A stretch of DNA of 64,000 nt from Tunturiibacter gelidiferens (GCF_014201335.1 NZ_JACHEB010000008.1:186001-250000); one strand, 5' to 3'; shown: positions 25,365 to 33,912, counted from the stretch's first letter. The notes: a model not told the origin generated them from the sequence alone. Program-made: numbers and translations.

Positions 25365-25383
25365 AGCAGGACAATGTCCTGCT
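25365..25383. promoter_or_regulatory. 19-bp near-perfect palindrome
   Basis: Arms AGCAGGACA and TGTCCTGCT are perfectly complementary around a single A. It lies 90 bp after the activator gene and covers the ATG of a small open frame. The compact dyad is more typical of a protein-binding operator than of a terminator. Confidence 0.4.
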
Positions 25384-25583
25384 CGAATGAGCCGGGTGCA
25401 AACATCACGGTCCAACGCGATCCGATACGTCTCTCCGATGTTCCCGCTACTACCCTGATATACGGCAATGTAGAGCCTGATCCTTACCCGAGAAGCGAAT
25501 GGCTAGGTCATGAGCTTCAGCGTTTCATTCTCCTGCCCGGACGTTCAAATTCAGTTGAAACCCATTTAGAACAAAATATTTAG
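25374..25583 (+). CDS. Small open frame of uncertain reality next to the tRNA attachment site
   Basis: The 69-residue frame has no recognised domain and no clear ribosome site, and its ATG lies inside a palindrome. It ends exactly at the left attachment repeat. It is included only because the interval 25275-25583 is otherwise empty. Confidence 0.15.
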   Translation: MSCSNEPGANITVQRDPIRLSDVPATTLIYGNVEPDPYPRSEWLGHELQRFILLPGRSNSVETHLEQNI

Positions 25584-25615
25584 TGGTGCCCGGAGGGGGA
25601 CTTGAACCCCCACGA
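25584..25615. repeat. Left attachment repeat (displaced 3' end of tRNA-Leu)
   Basis: These 32 bp are identical to 35602-35633, covering the CCA end, acceptor 3' strand and most of the T arm of tRNA-Leu on the minus strand. Beyond 25615 the element side still resembles the tRNA anticodon arm (TTTTAAGT in both), with mismatches. The element's own attachment site is therefore a longer, diverged tRNA copy. Confidence 0.88.
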
Positions 25616-25665
25616 CCTGATAAGGGTCTGCGGATTTTAAGTTTGCTACTGAGCGAAAAAACGAT

Positions 25666-25699
25666 GAACTAGCGACTTCGGTTGCTAGTTCTTTTTTTT
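25666..25699. terminator. Intrinsic terminator with UUCG tetraloop just inside the left end
   Basis: An 11-bp stem (25666-25676 with 25681-25691, one wobble pair) is capped by C(UUCG)G and followed by eight Ts (25692-25699), a strong terminator for plus-strand transcription entering from the host. On the opposite strand six Ts follow the stem after about five bases (25655-25660), so it may work in both directions. Confidence 0.8.
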
Positions 25700-25814
25700 G
25701 TGTCACATATGCTGCAAATCACTCATTCATAGAGATTTGCACGTTGCGCGTCGTAAGGTTAATTAGCGCCTTCAGCTCGTGCAGATTTTCCGTTTTCTCC
25801 TTCTGTTCCGTCGT

Positions 25815-25836
25815 GACTGTAGCCCCAACTGTAGCC
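25815..25836. promoter_or_regulatory. Candidate integrase arm-type sites, left end
   Basis: Two tandem copies of (A/G)ACTGTAGCC spaced 12 bp apart (25815-25824 and 25827-25836). The same unit occurs three times at the other end of the element (35531-35573). Tandem ~10-bp repeats near both att sites are what arm-type integrase or Xis sites look like; binding is untested. Confidence 0.4.
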
Positions 25837-26000
25837 CGGTGTGTGCTCTCAGGACGCTCTCGCGACTCATTCCCACGTCGGGAAGCTCGGCGAGAGCACC
25901 TAGACGCTGCCAGACGAGTTGGCGAGCATCCCTGAGCCTTCGTCGATGAGGGTCCCCAACAACATAAAGAAATCTACTGAACTTCTTCGCTTTCAGGGAT

Positions 26001-27119
26001 TTGGTAAGATTCCGCCACGTGACAAATCTACCTAGCACGGACGACTCAGGAAAGACTTGCTTTCAGTGTGGGTGCTCTAACGCCCTCACTCAGACTTATT
26101 GCGGCCATTGCGGTTCGCCGCTGGGATTGAAGGAATTTATCGCCGGAACTGTCGGTGTGGAGGTCGCCAAGGTGGTTCGTGACCGCGACATCCTCGAAAC
26201 TGAGAGCGCAATCAAGGTGTTCGAACGCGCGTGGGGATGGGTCAAAATTGCTGGAGGCATAGCCGCGGTGCTCCTCGCCATTGTGGGCGGTGGAATTTTC
26301 TGGCAAGTTTCTGATTGGCGCTCCGGCGTAGAGAAAGCAAAAGAATCCGTAGCAGACAGCGCAAGCACAGCAAGCAAACAGATCAGCGCTACCTCGACAG
26401 AGTCGATTAGTGAGATAAGAAGGACGTCGAAAAATGCAACCGAGGCGAGCCAGAGCGCTGCGCAAAATGCGTCGCAGCTGTCCGGTGAATTACAAGCGAC
26501 TGCAACTCACACAAAATCGGAGCTTGCTAGTGAAGCTCTCGCAGTCAAGAAGGAGGTTGCAAGCTCGCGAGCGGAGTTGGCCGCGGCGGAACAACTACAG
26601 CCTGAGTTCCAGACAATGCGCACCCAACTGAGTAATGCCACTGAAGCGATCGCCGCTCAACAGAAGGTTCTTTCTAACTCCGAGGAATTTGCGAAGCAGA
26701 TTTTCAGCTCTCATACGACCGAGCTTTTCTATTTCGATCAATTCATTAAAACGAAGTCGGTTGTTTTGCCTCCTGCGGAGGGTAAGGGTCTGACCCTCGT
26801 GTACTTACTGCTTCCGAGTGCCCCGATTCCCGGGACAGTGCAGTTGCAGTGGAATATATTCCTTCAGTTACCAGACACATACAACATCATTCACAATCTC
26901 ATAATTTTTCGGTGGGGAGATCCGCCAGACACCCTAAAACAAAAACCCGTCAGCGTATCTTATTTCCCGGATGGCAGCGACAAAGAGATCATTACGTCTC
27001 TTTCAGAGCACGATGGCAGGGCTTTCGCAGACGACCAGCCCCTACCCAAATTCGGACAGTTCGATCCAGAATTTAAAGGCAATAAGTGGATACCTATACT
27101 GACTCCGAAACCTCAGTGA
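26001..27119 (+). CDS. Zinc-ribbon, single-pass membrane, coiled-coil protein (element cargo)
   Basis: This 372-aa protein begins with a zinc ribbon (CFQCGC ... CGHCG, ~residues 20-38). It has one hydrophobic helix (~81-102, IAGGIAAVLLAIVGGGIFW), an alanine/serine-rich coiled-coil stretch (~105-235, with KESVADSASTASKQISATS), and a C-terminal ~120-residue domain I do not recognise. The frame opens with TTG 26001; GTG 26019 is an alternative and there is no early ATG. It is the only clear plus-strand gene in the left part of the element and is placed beside the attachment site, where satellites often keep accessory or defence genes. Membrane signalling or superinfection exclusion is speculation from layout only. 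Confidence 0.7.
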   Translation: MVRFRHVTNLPSTDDSGKTCFQCGCSNALTQTYCGHCGSPLGLKEFIAGTVGVEVAKVVRDRDILETESAIKVFERAWGWVKIAGGIAAVLLAIVGGGIFWQVSDWRSGVEKAKESVADSASTASKQISATSTESISEIRRTSKNATEASQSAAQNASQLSGELQATATHTKSELASEALAVKKEVASSRAELAAAEQLQPEFQTMRTQLSNATEAIAAQQKVLSNSEEFAKQIFSSHTTELFYFDQFIKTKSVVLPPAEGKGLTLVYLLLPSAPIPGTVQLQWNIFLQLPDTYNIIHNLIIFRWGDPPDTLKQKPVSVSYFPDGSDKEIITSLSEHDGRAFADDQPLPKFGQFDPEFKGNKWIPILTPKPQ

Positions 27120-27188
27120 TAGCTGCTTTGATAATTCAAACGGTAGCAATTGTCGAGCGAGGCGATTATTGCAGTTTATCGAGGTGAT

Positions 27189-27428
27189 TTACATCGACTG
27201 AAGCCGAATTGACTTTACGTGTTTGCGCAGCAGAGTGGATAGCGCATCAGCATCGGCGACGGATGTCGAAGGATGAAGATCGAGCATCAACAAAATGTTG
27301 TGGCAGTTTCCGAGGCTTAGTTTTTTTCCCGTGGGATCGTGGGCCCATATCGAAAACGTGCCATCTTCGTGGTCGGAGGTCTGAAAGTAAGCTTCTGTCG
27401 TGCAGTGTGTGTCACTCATTCGAGCCAT
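27189..27428 (-). CDS. Small hypothetical protein
   Basis: The 79-aa frame from ATG 27428 (alternative ATG 27419) has no recognised domain and no strong ribosome site. It contains a plausible compact fold (EDGTFSIWAHDPTGKKLSLG, then a helical NCHNILLMLDL and ADALSTLLRKHVKSI). It lies on the same strand as the capsid array but after a hairpin, so it may be transcribed separately or be the last gene of that operon. Confidence 0.35.
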   Translation of the reverse strand: MARMSDTHCTTEAYFQTSDHEDGTFSIWAHDPTGKKLSLGNCHNILLMLDLHPSTSVADADALSTLLRKHVKSIRLQSM

Positions 27429-27491
27429 TAAACCATAACGACTGTGGTTGGCGAGGTTGCAGACAGGGCGATCAGGTCGCAAACATAGAAA

Positions 27492-27522
27492 AGCGGCCTA
27501 CGGTGTCAGTCCGTAAACCGCT
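27492..27522 (-). terminator. Hairpin after the HNH gene
   Basis: The outer stem AGCGG/CCGCT (27492-27496, 27518-27522) and inner stem TACGG/CCGTA (27499-27503, 27511-27515) form an interrupted 10-bp hairpin. On the minus strand a short TTTT run follows. It is a likely terminator of the capsid-protease-HNH transcript. Confidence 0.5.
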
Positions 27523-27577
27523 CTGCCCTCTCGCACTCTCACTCTCGCCGTGAGTATGCGCCTAGACGCTCAGCTTT

Positions 27578-28006
27578 TCAATGTAGGTTTTCGCGCATCG
27601 TTTTCTTCGAGTGACATCGATTGCAGCGGGTTCGATAGTTGTCGAGGTCGTGTCTCAGATCAGGCCGCTCTTCAATCGGAGCGTCGTGGTCGCCGTGCAG
27701 GTGCGTCTCTCCGCGTTGATGGTTGCGCCGCAGCTCATCGAGGATAACGGCGACCGGTGGTTCGTCGAGACCGTACTCGCGACTGTCCTTCACGATTGCT
27801 GGCTCCCAGCCACAGTCGACGCAGCGCCAGCCGTCACGCTGAAAGCACTGAACGCGAAGACTGTTGTGAACCTTGTCGTAACCACGACGATGCGCTGACT
27901 GTCTCTCCGGTCGTTGCTTGCGCTCCGTCTGACACTGACTGCAACGCGAGCCACTCACAGCGACGCGACCGCATCCGGTGGAACAAGAGCGTGACGGTAG
28001 ACGCAT
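27578..28006 (-). CDS. HNH endonuclease
   Basis: This 142-aa protein has a beta-beta-alpha-metal HNH core: CFQRDGWRCVDCGW, then LHGDHDAPIEERPDL, then NYRTRCNRCHSKKT, with two CxxC pairs for structural zinc. An extra CxxC-type ribbon (CSTGCG ... CSQCQ) lies at the N-terminus. HNH proteins next to capsid genes in phages and satellites assist terminase in DNA cleavage and packaging. Here no terminase is present, so it may act with the terminase of a helper phage. It begins 10 bp after the protease stop. Confidence 0.87.
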   Translation of the reverse strand: MRLPSRSCSTGCGRVAVSGSRCSQCQTERKQRPERQSAHRRGYDKVHNSLRVQCFQRDGWRCVDCGWEPAIVKDSREYGLDEPPVAVILDELRRNHQRGETHLHGDHDAPIEERPDLRHDLDNYRTRCNRCHSKKTMRENLH

Positions 28007-28015
28007 CGGCTCACC

Positions 28016-28765
28016 CTAGACGACGACTAGCTTTTTCAACTCCATCGCGAAAGTTTTTAAATCATTCAGGTCGGCGGCGTCGGATCTCGCCGCGACACAT
28101 CCTTCGCAGTCGACACACTCGGCGCACTCATCGGAGCAGTCTTCGCAGTTGCCAGCGACGCAATCATCGCAAGAGCAAGCGCAATCGGCGTCTTTCTTCA
28201 GAAGCCGTTTCAACTCGATATCGATACCGTGTAAGGCTGAGGCCACTTCCGGTTCCGTCGCATCATGGATGGTCCTCAATACATGCTGCACGTCGCCGAG
28301 TGTCTTAATGGAAGTGATCTGTGCTCTCGGCGCGGCGGGCACCGGGACACAGGATAGCTCTAACAGGTGAACTTCCTTGAGCACCCTCACTCCGTCGTTG
28401 CGATATTCAACCTTGTCGCCCTTGGGTTGAAGGAAGCCGATTGAAATGCCACGACAAGCGCCGCCCTTAATTAGAACCAGAGCGTCCCTAGCAGCCTCCA
28501 CTTCTAAGAACAGTTGCCCCTTCACAGCAAGGCCAGGACCGCTATCTTCAATATGAGCGACTCCGAGGGGTGATCGGGAATCGTGGCACCAAAGTAACGG
28601 ATATCCCTGCGGCGGCTGCTGCCGGATCGACTGAGCGAAGGCACCTTTTTGGACCACGTCATTTTGATAATCTGGCGGATCACCATATGGAGACGCGATG
28701 CCGACAAAACTGCCTTCGTCAGATACGCCGCCCTTGATGCGCCAAGAGAAGTCGAGAGTGTCCAT
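28016..28765 (-). CDS. HK97-family prohead protease with cysteine-rich tail
   Basis: The product (249 aa) carries the U35 protease domain (~1-155): GIASPYGDPPDYQNDVVQKG, the catalytic histidine in LLWCHDSRSPLGV, the nucleophile serine in RGISIGF, and the terminal strand ELSCVPVPA. It trims the delta domain of the capsid protein during head maturation. The last ~95 residues are unusual: ten cysteines interleaved with Asp/Glu (DCACSCDDC, NCEDCSDECAECVDC), suggesting a metal-binding or disulphide module. AGGAG lies 5 nt before the ATG. The gene lies 10 bp after the capsid gene. Confidence 0.9.
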   Translation of the reverse strand: MDTLDFSWRIKGGVSDEGSFVGIASPYGDPPDYQNDVVQKGAFAQSIRQQPPQGYPLLWCHDSRSPLGVAHIEDSGPGLAVKGQLFLEVEAARDALVLIKGGACRGISIGFLQPKGDKVEYRNDGVRVLKEVHLLELSCVPVPAAPRAQITSIKTLGDVQHVLRTIHDATEPEVASALHGIDIELKRLLKKDADCACSCDDCVAGNCEDCSDECAECVDCEGCVAARSDAADLNDLKTFAMELKKLVVV

Positions 28766-28775
28766 CGGTTCTCCT

Positions 28776-29945
28776 TTACGAAATCGGACTCGATGTTAGA
28801 GAACCCGTGACAAACGCATTCGGCCTGTAGGTGCACAGCACGGTTCTTTCTTCGCAAAGCAGAGTGACGGCGTTGCGCACGAAGTTGTCGCGATCCTCGA
28901 AACTCAATTCGACTGTAGCGTCGAGACGATCGATCAACTCAGCCGACTCACTACTACCTGCAAGGAAGGTTCCCGCTACCATCGCCGTTGTGCTGATGAC
29001 TGGCTTGCCCCAGAGCGTCAACGCGGATGCGGTGCCCCCCGGGGAACCGACGATGTACTCGCCTAGTGTGGACTTAATGAGTTCAATATTTGCCACGTCG
29101 CTAGGGTTGAGACAGAAGAAGCCAGCGGGAGTCTCATCGGCGAGTTCAACCTGCTCCAGAGCACGGCGCAAAATATCCAGTCGAGTCCATGAGCTGGTGA
29201 GCAGTCCGGTGTTGAACACTGCCGCCTGCGGAATAAGGCCGAAGAGGTTGTTGCCTGTAGAGTCCCCGGCCAAAATCTGCAACTCCTCACGATAACGTAG
29301 CCCAAACAGAAGCTTCGCCTTAATAAAATCTGCAAGTGCTGGAGCATCGTCTAGCGCCTGACGAGACATTCCAAGCCAGTGCGAGAGGGTCTGTACTGGA
29401 AGACTCACGGTCGTGTAGGTGGCGGTCGTCTCAGCCTTCAGCGAACCTTCACCAGCTTGCGGACTCGCGGCGTTCACGAAGGTCGCTTCCTTGATGAAGT
29501 ACACCTGATTGGTCGTGGTCTTGTTGCCCCGATAGAGAAGGTCACGAAGGAACAATCGCCGCTGCGCAATCGGCACGATCCCGCCGACGAGCTGCGGCTG
29601 GAGAACTCCCGGCGTGCCGGTCATGCCGACGGTCGTAAGAAGTTTGCGCTGCATCGGGATCTGATTCAGGTCGCCCAGGCGAATGACGGCGCGACCCTTG
29701 CCGTTCGATACAACTCTCTTCAGCTCGTCGGACTCATCGAGAGCCTTTTGCAGAAGGTCTTCACTGCTGAAGTCGGAGCCGATCCGGGGGGTCAGGCTGA
29801 GGTCGATGGCGTCGAGCTGGACCTGCTGCTGGCGTTGCTGCGCGCTCATTGATTTCTGCTGCTCGCTCAATGTTTTCTGCTGCGAGACGATGGATTCGAC
29901 GGATCCTTTGATGCCGTCGAGGACACTTTTCATTTCAATTTCCAT
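28776..29945 (-). CDS. HK97-fold major capsid protein
   Basis: This 389-aa protein has an N-terminal glutamine-rich coiled coil (VSQQKTLSEQQKSMSAQQRQ), the expected delta/scaffold domain, followed by the HK97 fold. GVLQPQLVGGIVPIAQRRLF, the E-loop-region TNQVYFIKEATFVNAASPQA and GDSTGNNLFGL are characteristic. It would assemble the icosahedral head after cleavage by the neighbouring protease. ATG 29945 has AGGAG 8 nt upstream; ATG 29933 would instead form an ATGA overlap with the upstream small frame. Confidence 0.92.
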   Translation of the reverse strand: MEIEMKSVLDGIKGSVESIVSQQKTLSEQQKSMSAQQRQQQVQLDAIDLSLTPRIGSDFSSEDLLQKALDESDELKRVVSNGKGRAVIRLGDLNQIPMQRKLLTTVGMTGTPGVLQPQLVGGIVPIAQRRLFLRDLLYRGNKTTTNQVYFIKEATFVNAASPQAGEGSLKAETTATYTTVSLPVQTLSHWLGMSRQALDDAPALADFIKAKLLFGLRYREELQILAGDSTGNNLFGLIPQAAVFNTGLLTSSWTRLDILRRALEQVELADETPAGFFCLNPSDVANIELIKSTLGEYIVGSPGGTASALTLWGKPVISTTAMVAGTFLAGSSESAELIDRLDATVELSFEDRDNFVRNAVTLLCEERTVLCTYRPNAFVTGSLTSSPIS

Positions 29946-30094
29946 TTGGAGACACTCCTATCAGGGGCCGTTGGCCTCTGGCTGTTCGGTTTTTTGCAAG
30001 CGCCAATGGCTGCCTGCGTAGCCTGCTCCGTGCCGGTGGAATCCCGAGTGCCGTGCTGCGCTGCTCGAATCCGAGCGGGAGTGTCTAAGGCCAT
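29930..30094 (-). CDS. Tiny protein (54 aa) overlapping the capsid gene start
   Basis: The frame opens at an ATG overlapping the stop of the preceding 57-aa frame (TAATG) and closes overlapping the capsid start region. It encodes a basic, polar peptide (MALDTPARIRAAQHGTRDST). No family is recognised. Reality is argued only from the chain of start/stop overlaps running from 30521 to the capsid gene. Confidence 0.4.
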   Translation of the reverse strand: MALDTPARIRAAQHGTRDSTGTEQATQAAIGACKKPNSQRPTAPDRSVSKWKLK

Positions 30095-30267
30095 TATGCA
30101 CTTACTTCGGGAGCAGCAGGAACAATATCGTCCCGCTGCCCGTCGTCGGTTGCTGGTGAGGTCTCGCGCTGCTGTGCTGCGTCGAGCCGGATGAGGGTTT
30201 GAACATCGACCTTCAGAGCGGCGGCGCGTCGCTTCAGCCGGTTCCATCGCAGAACGTTTGTTCTCAT
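30094..30267 (-). CDS. Tiny protein (57 aa) in the capsid operon
   Basis: The frame starts with an ATGA overlap with the stop of the coiled-coil gene and ends with TAATG overlap to the next frame. The peptide has a basic helix (VLRWNRLKRRAAALKVDVQT) followed by an acidic tail (DDGQRDDIVPAAPEVSA), a layout seen in small phage head or DNA-binding accessory proteins. No homologue can be named. Confidence 0.55.
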   Translation of the reverse strand: MRTNVLRWNRLKRRAAALKVDVQTLIRLDAAQQRETSPATDDGQRDDIVPAAPEVSA

Positions 30268-30521
30268 TGCACGATGCCGCCGCCTTGCTGGCGCATTCTC
30301 AAAATCTCAAGTTCCGCTTGGTGGCTTTCGACCAACTTCGTCAGCACGGCAATCCTGACGTTTTGCTCTGCGATGGTCACGTCCTGCTGCGCGATCTTGG
30401 CGTCGGCGAGTGCGAAGAGCCGTTGCAACTTCGCTTGGCCGGTAATTAAGCTTGAGAGTGTGTCGCCAAGTTCAATTTTCATTTCGTCGGTTAGTTCGAT
30501 GCTCACTGTTTCGTCGGCCAT
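30264..30521 (-). CDS. Small coiled-coil protein
   Basis: This 85-aa protein is almost entirely helical with heptad-like spacing (FALADAKIAQQDVTIAEQNV, LTKLVESHQAELEILRMRQQ). GGAG lies 9 nt upstream of the ATG, and the stop overlaps the next frame by ATGA. Upstream of a capsid gene a scaffold-like role is conceivable but not shown. Confidence 0.65.
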   Translation of the reverse strand: MADETVSIELTDEMKIELGDTLSSLITGQAKLQRLFALADAKIAQQDVTIAEQNVRIAVLTKLVESHQAELEILRMRQQGGGIVQ

Positions 30522-30724
30522 GATGGTTTTCTCCTCTGGTAAAAAGTCGTTAGGGTTGCCGCATGTTCACAAAAAACTTCAAAACCTGCGAAATCGTATG
30601 GACGACTTACGCGTGGTCTCGGGTCGGAGGCTGTAGAGATTCGTCTATACGCTACCCCCTCCAGCGTTGCGAGCTGTGCGTATCGCTTTCCTCGTGGCGT
30701 ACGCAGTGGCAACGCTCAGTGGCT

Positions 30725-30940
30725 CTAGGTGCGGTCGACATCGTTGTCAGCATAGAGACGCCTCGCTTCAGCCAGCATCATCTCTCTCAGCTCTTGGGCG
30801 ACGATCATCGCTCGTGCCTTCGCCCACGACTCGCGCAGTTCTGCGACGCGGACCTTGCCTTCCTCTGTGAAGTCACCTTCGCAGAGTAGGTCGATCATCT
30901 TGTCGATCTGCACTTCAAACGGTTCCGCTTGTCGTTTCAT
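30725..30940 (-). CDS. Small helical hypothetical protein
   Basis: This 71-aa, charged, predicted all-helical protein (KMIDLLCEGDFTEEGKVRVA, RAMIVAQELREMMLAEARRL) has a good AGGAG 8 nt before its ATG. It lies between two other small genes of the element on the same strand. No domain is recognised. Confidence 0.6.
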   Translation of the reverse strand: MKRQAEPFEVQIDKMIDLLCEGDFTEEGKVRVAELRESWAKARAMIVAQELREMMLAEARRLYADNDVDRT

Positions 30941-30970
30941 TGAGTGCGCTCCTTGCGTGTTGCTACCCAG

Positions 30971-31186
30971 TCAAGCCAAGTCGTCGAACTCGATGGCGAA
31001 CTTCTCATCCTCGACACGCAACTCCTCTTGCAACATCAAGATCTTCAACTGAAGCCGCTCACGACGCTCGCGCACGACGTCCCAACATCTCTGCATGGTC
31101 ACGAGTCGCTCCAAGTTTTCTGGTGATCGCGCATCCTGTCTCAACTCATCGAACAGGCTTGCCATGATCTGTTCTGCGGTCTTCAT
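30971..31186 (-). CDS. Small coiled-coil hypothetical protein
   Basis: This 71-aa charged helical protein (RERRERLQLKILMLQEELRV) has GGAGG 9 nt before its ATG. It follows the ParB-DUF5131 gene by 26 bp in the same direction. No family is recognised. Confidence 0.6.
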   Translation of the reverse strand: MKTAEQIMASLFDELRQDARSPENLERLVTMQRCWDVVRERRERLQLKILMLQEELRVEDEKFAIEFDDLA

Positions 31187-31212
31187 CGCAGTCCACCTCC
31201 GTCGCGTCTTCG

Positions 31213-32958
31213 TTATGGCTGTGTTGATGCTACCTCTACGACTCTGGCTTTCAGGTAGTGGAACGGGGATGGAGCTACGGCTGGCTCAGACTCTGCGAAG
31301 CCCGGATAATCTCGAAGTCGCGCCAGATTCAAATTGTCTTTGTGATAGACAGCACAGCCAGCAGTCATCGCCTGACTCGTCATGTCGAGCACCCACTTAC
31401 GCGGCGGCTTCCACTCTGGCGTCTGTGACGAAGAGCTGGCACCGCCGATCACGACCCACTGAAAGATGCTGAAGTCGAGCGTTATCGGCTCGATGAACGG
31501 TTCTATCGAAACCCACTTCACTGTGGCATCGGCCTCGCGCATGGCTTTCTCGGCTGCTGGTACACGAGCCTGCAAGTCGATACTCGTTCCCGGCCAAGCG
31601 TTCTCAGGAAACGTGAACTCTTTAAGTCGCTGCGGAAACTTTGTGAGTAGCAGAAAGTTCCACTCAGGAGTCTCACGCATGATCGAGAACACAGTCTCAA
31701 TCCACTCAGACGGAACCCAATTGCCGAACAGGTCTGCCATCGAGCAGGTGAAGATGTTTTTCCAACCGAGATCGATTGCGGCTTCTTTCGGTGGCACTCC
31801 GTTCAAAGGCGCAGACAACGCAGTCGGCACGATGGACGGCTCAAACTTCTGCGTGTAGAAGCGTTCAGCGATGTCTCGCGCATAACAGTACGGGCAATTG
31901 TGAAGACACCCGGTAATCGGGTTCCAACTCCACCGCGCCCACTCTATCGAAGTGCCGTCCTGCTTATTCAACTTCGCTTTATCGTTGCGCGTGTTGAGCA
32001 GAAGCTTCTGCTCTGACTTGCTCAGAGAGTTCCACTCGGCGAGAGTGACGGCTCGCTTCAACTTGCTGGCCTTATGCTCTGCCTCCTGTTGCGCCTTCGT
32101 CTGAGCGCTGAGCAACTCCTCACGATGAGCGTAGACAGCGACCGAATCCCACGGCCCATGCTCAGCGAGCCAGCTCTCGAACTGTGCGAGGTAGTCTTTA
32201 CCTGCGAAGCCGTCACGCAGATCGGCGCGGCATCGTTCGATGGTGCGAATCAGCTTCGTCGTTATCTCGTCGATGTTTTCACCTTCCGCCAGCATCGTCT
32301 GAAGCGTCGCCAGCGGGAACAACTTTTCGTAGCCTCGTGGTGCCTTCAGGCTGCGGACGGCGGCGACAGCTTCAGAGGTCTGCGCAACTGTCCACGATTC
32401 TCCGATCATTCGTTTCACCAGCGGTGGCCAGCATGTTTCAGGTGCAGCGTGAATCGTTGACAGATGAGTGCATTTATCCGTCAACTCAGCTAACTTCGCC
32501 ATCAATGGCGAACTTGCGACACGAGCTGCCAGCACCTCATTGTTGACTGACTTCTCTGGCCTGCCGACCTGTTCCGCGTAAGCCGAGATGCTGCGACCGT
32601 TGTGCTTTCCTTTCTCTGTCGCGCCAAGTGCATGAATGCCACGTTCTAACGGTGACAACTCGCCTTGCGCGTTCGAGAGAATCAACTCCATAAACGCGGC
32701 TTCATCATCCATATCTCTGACCCATGCAGGTATCGATTGAAACCCAGCCAGACCAGCCGCTTCCGTTCTGTTGTGACCGCTCACGATCTGGTAGTGACCA
32801 TTCACGGGACGCACTGTGATCGCATGACGAGTATCGAAACCGCCAGCCTGAAGCTGTTTAGCAATGGCGTCAATCACGTCATCACGCTTGACCACGCGGG
32901 GATTGTTTGGGTGAGGCTTCAGCTCGGTGAGCGCAAGTAAGACGGGTTGATCAGTCAT
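31213..32958 (-). CDS. ParB-like nuclease domain fused to DUF5131 (phage Gp37/Gp68-like radical-SAM-type) domain
   Basis: The product (581 aa) has an N-terminal ParB/Srx-type domain (LKPHPNNPRVVKRDDVIDAI, SGHNRTEAAGLAG) with a helix-turn-helix-like region after it. The C-terminal half is a DUF5131/Gp37-Gp68 domain with a cysteine cluster CLHNCPYCYARDIAERF. Its CX3CX2C spacing is that of a radical-SAM 4Fe-4S site. GTSIEWARWSWNPITGC leads into it, and KWVSIEPFIEPI is typical of the family. ParB-type domains use CTP and bind DNA; the chemistry of DUF5131 is not established. It is the largest gene of the element, so probably central to its biology. AAGGA lies 9 nt upstream of the ATG. Confidence 0.85.
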   Translation of the reverse strand: MTDQPVLLALTELKPHPNNPRVVKRDDVIDAIAKQLQAGGFDTRHAITVRPVNGHYQIVSGHNRTEAAGLAGFQSIPAWVRDMDDEAAFMELILSNAQGELSPLERGIHALGATEKGKHNGRSISAYAEQVGRPEKSVNNEVLAARVASSPLMAKLAELTDKCTHLSTIHAAPETCWPPLVKRMIGESWTVAQTSEAVAAVRSLKAPRGYEKLFPLATLQTMLAEGENIDEITTKLIRTIERCRADLRDGFAGKDYLAQFESWLAEHGPWDSVAVYAHREELLSAQTKAQQEAEHKASKLKRAVTLAEWNSLSKSEQKLLLNTRNDKAKLNKQDGTSIEWARWSWNPITGCLHNCPYCYARDIAERFYTQKFEPSIVPTALSAPLNGVPPKEAAIDLGWKNIFTCSMADLFGNWVPSEWIETVFSIMRETPEWNFLLLTKFPQRLKEFTFPENAWPGTSIDLQARVPAAEKAMREADATVKWVSIEPFIEPITLDFSIFQWVVIGGASSSSQTPEWKPPRKWVLDMTSQAMTAGCAVYHKDNLNLARLRDYPGFAESEPAVAPSPFHYLKARVVEVASTQP

Positions 32959-32989
32959 TGTTAGTTATCCTTGTCTTCGAGTTGCAGAT

Positions 32990-33862
<873 letters not shown>

Positions 33863-33912
33863 GAGAAGGCACCGTGTGGTACGGTAATCGCATCCATTGG
33901 TTTCTCCGTGCT

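Noticed and set aside
25744-26038. Possible second integrase remnant near the left end (ATVGATV-like reading on the minus strand)
   Set aside because: The resemblance to the integrase tail comes only from the short AACTGTAGYC repeats; no catalytic motifs are present in any frame.
30503-30712. 69-codon minus-strand frame overlapping the coiled-coil gene start in the element
   Set aside because: It overlaps the better-supported gene at 30521 in another frame, has no ribosome site, and its composition looks random.
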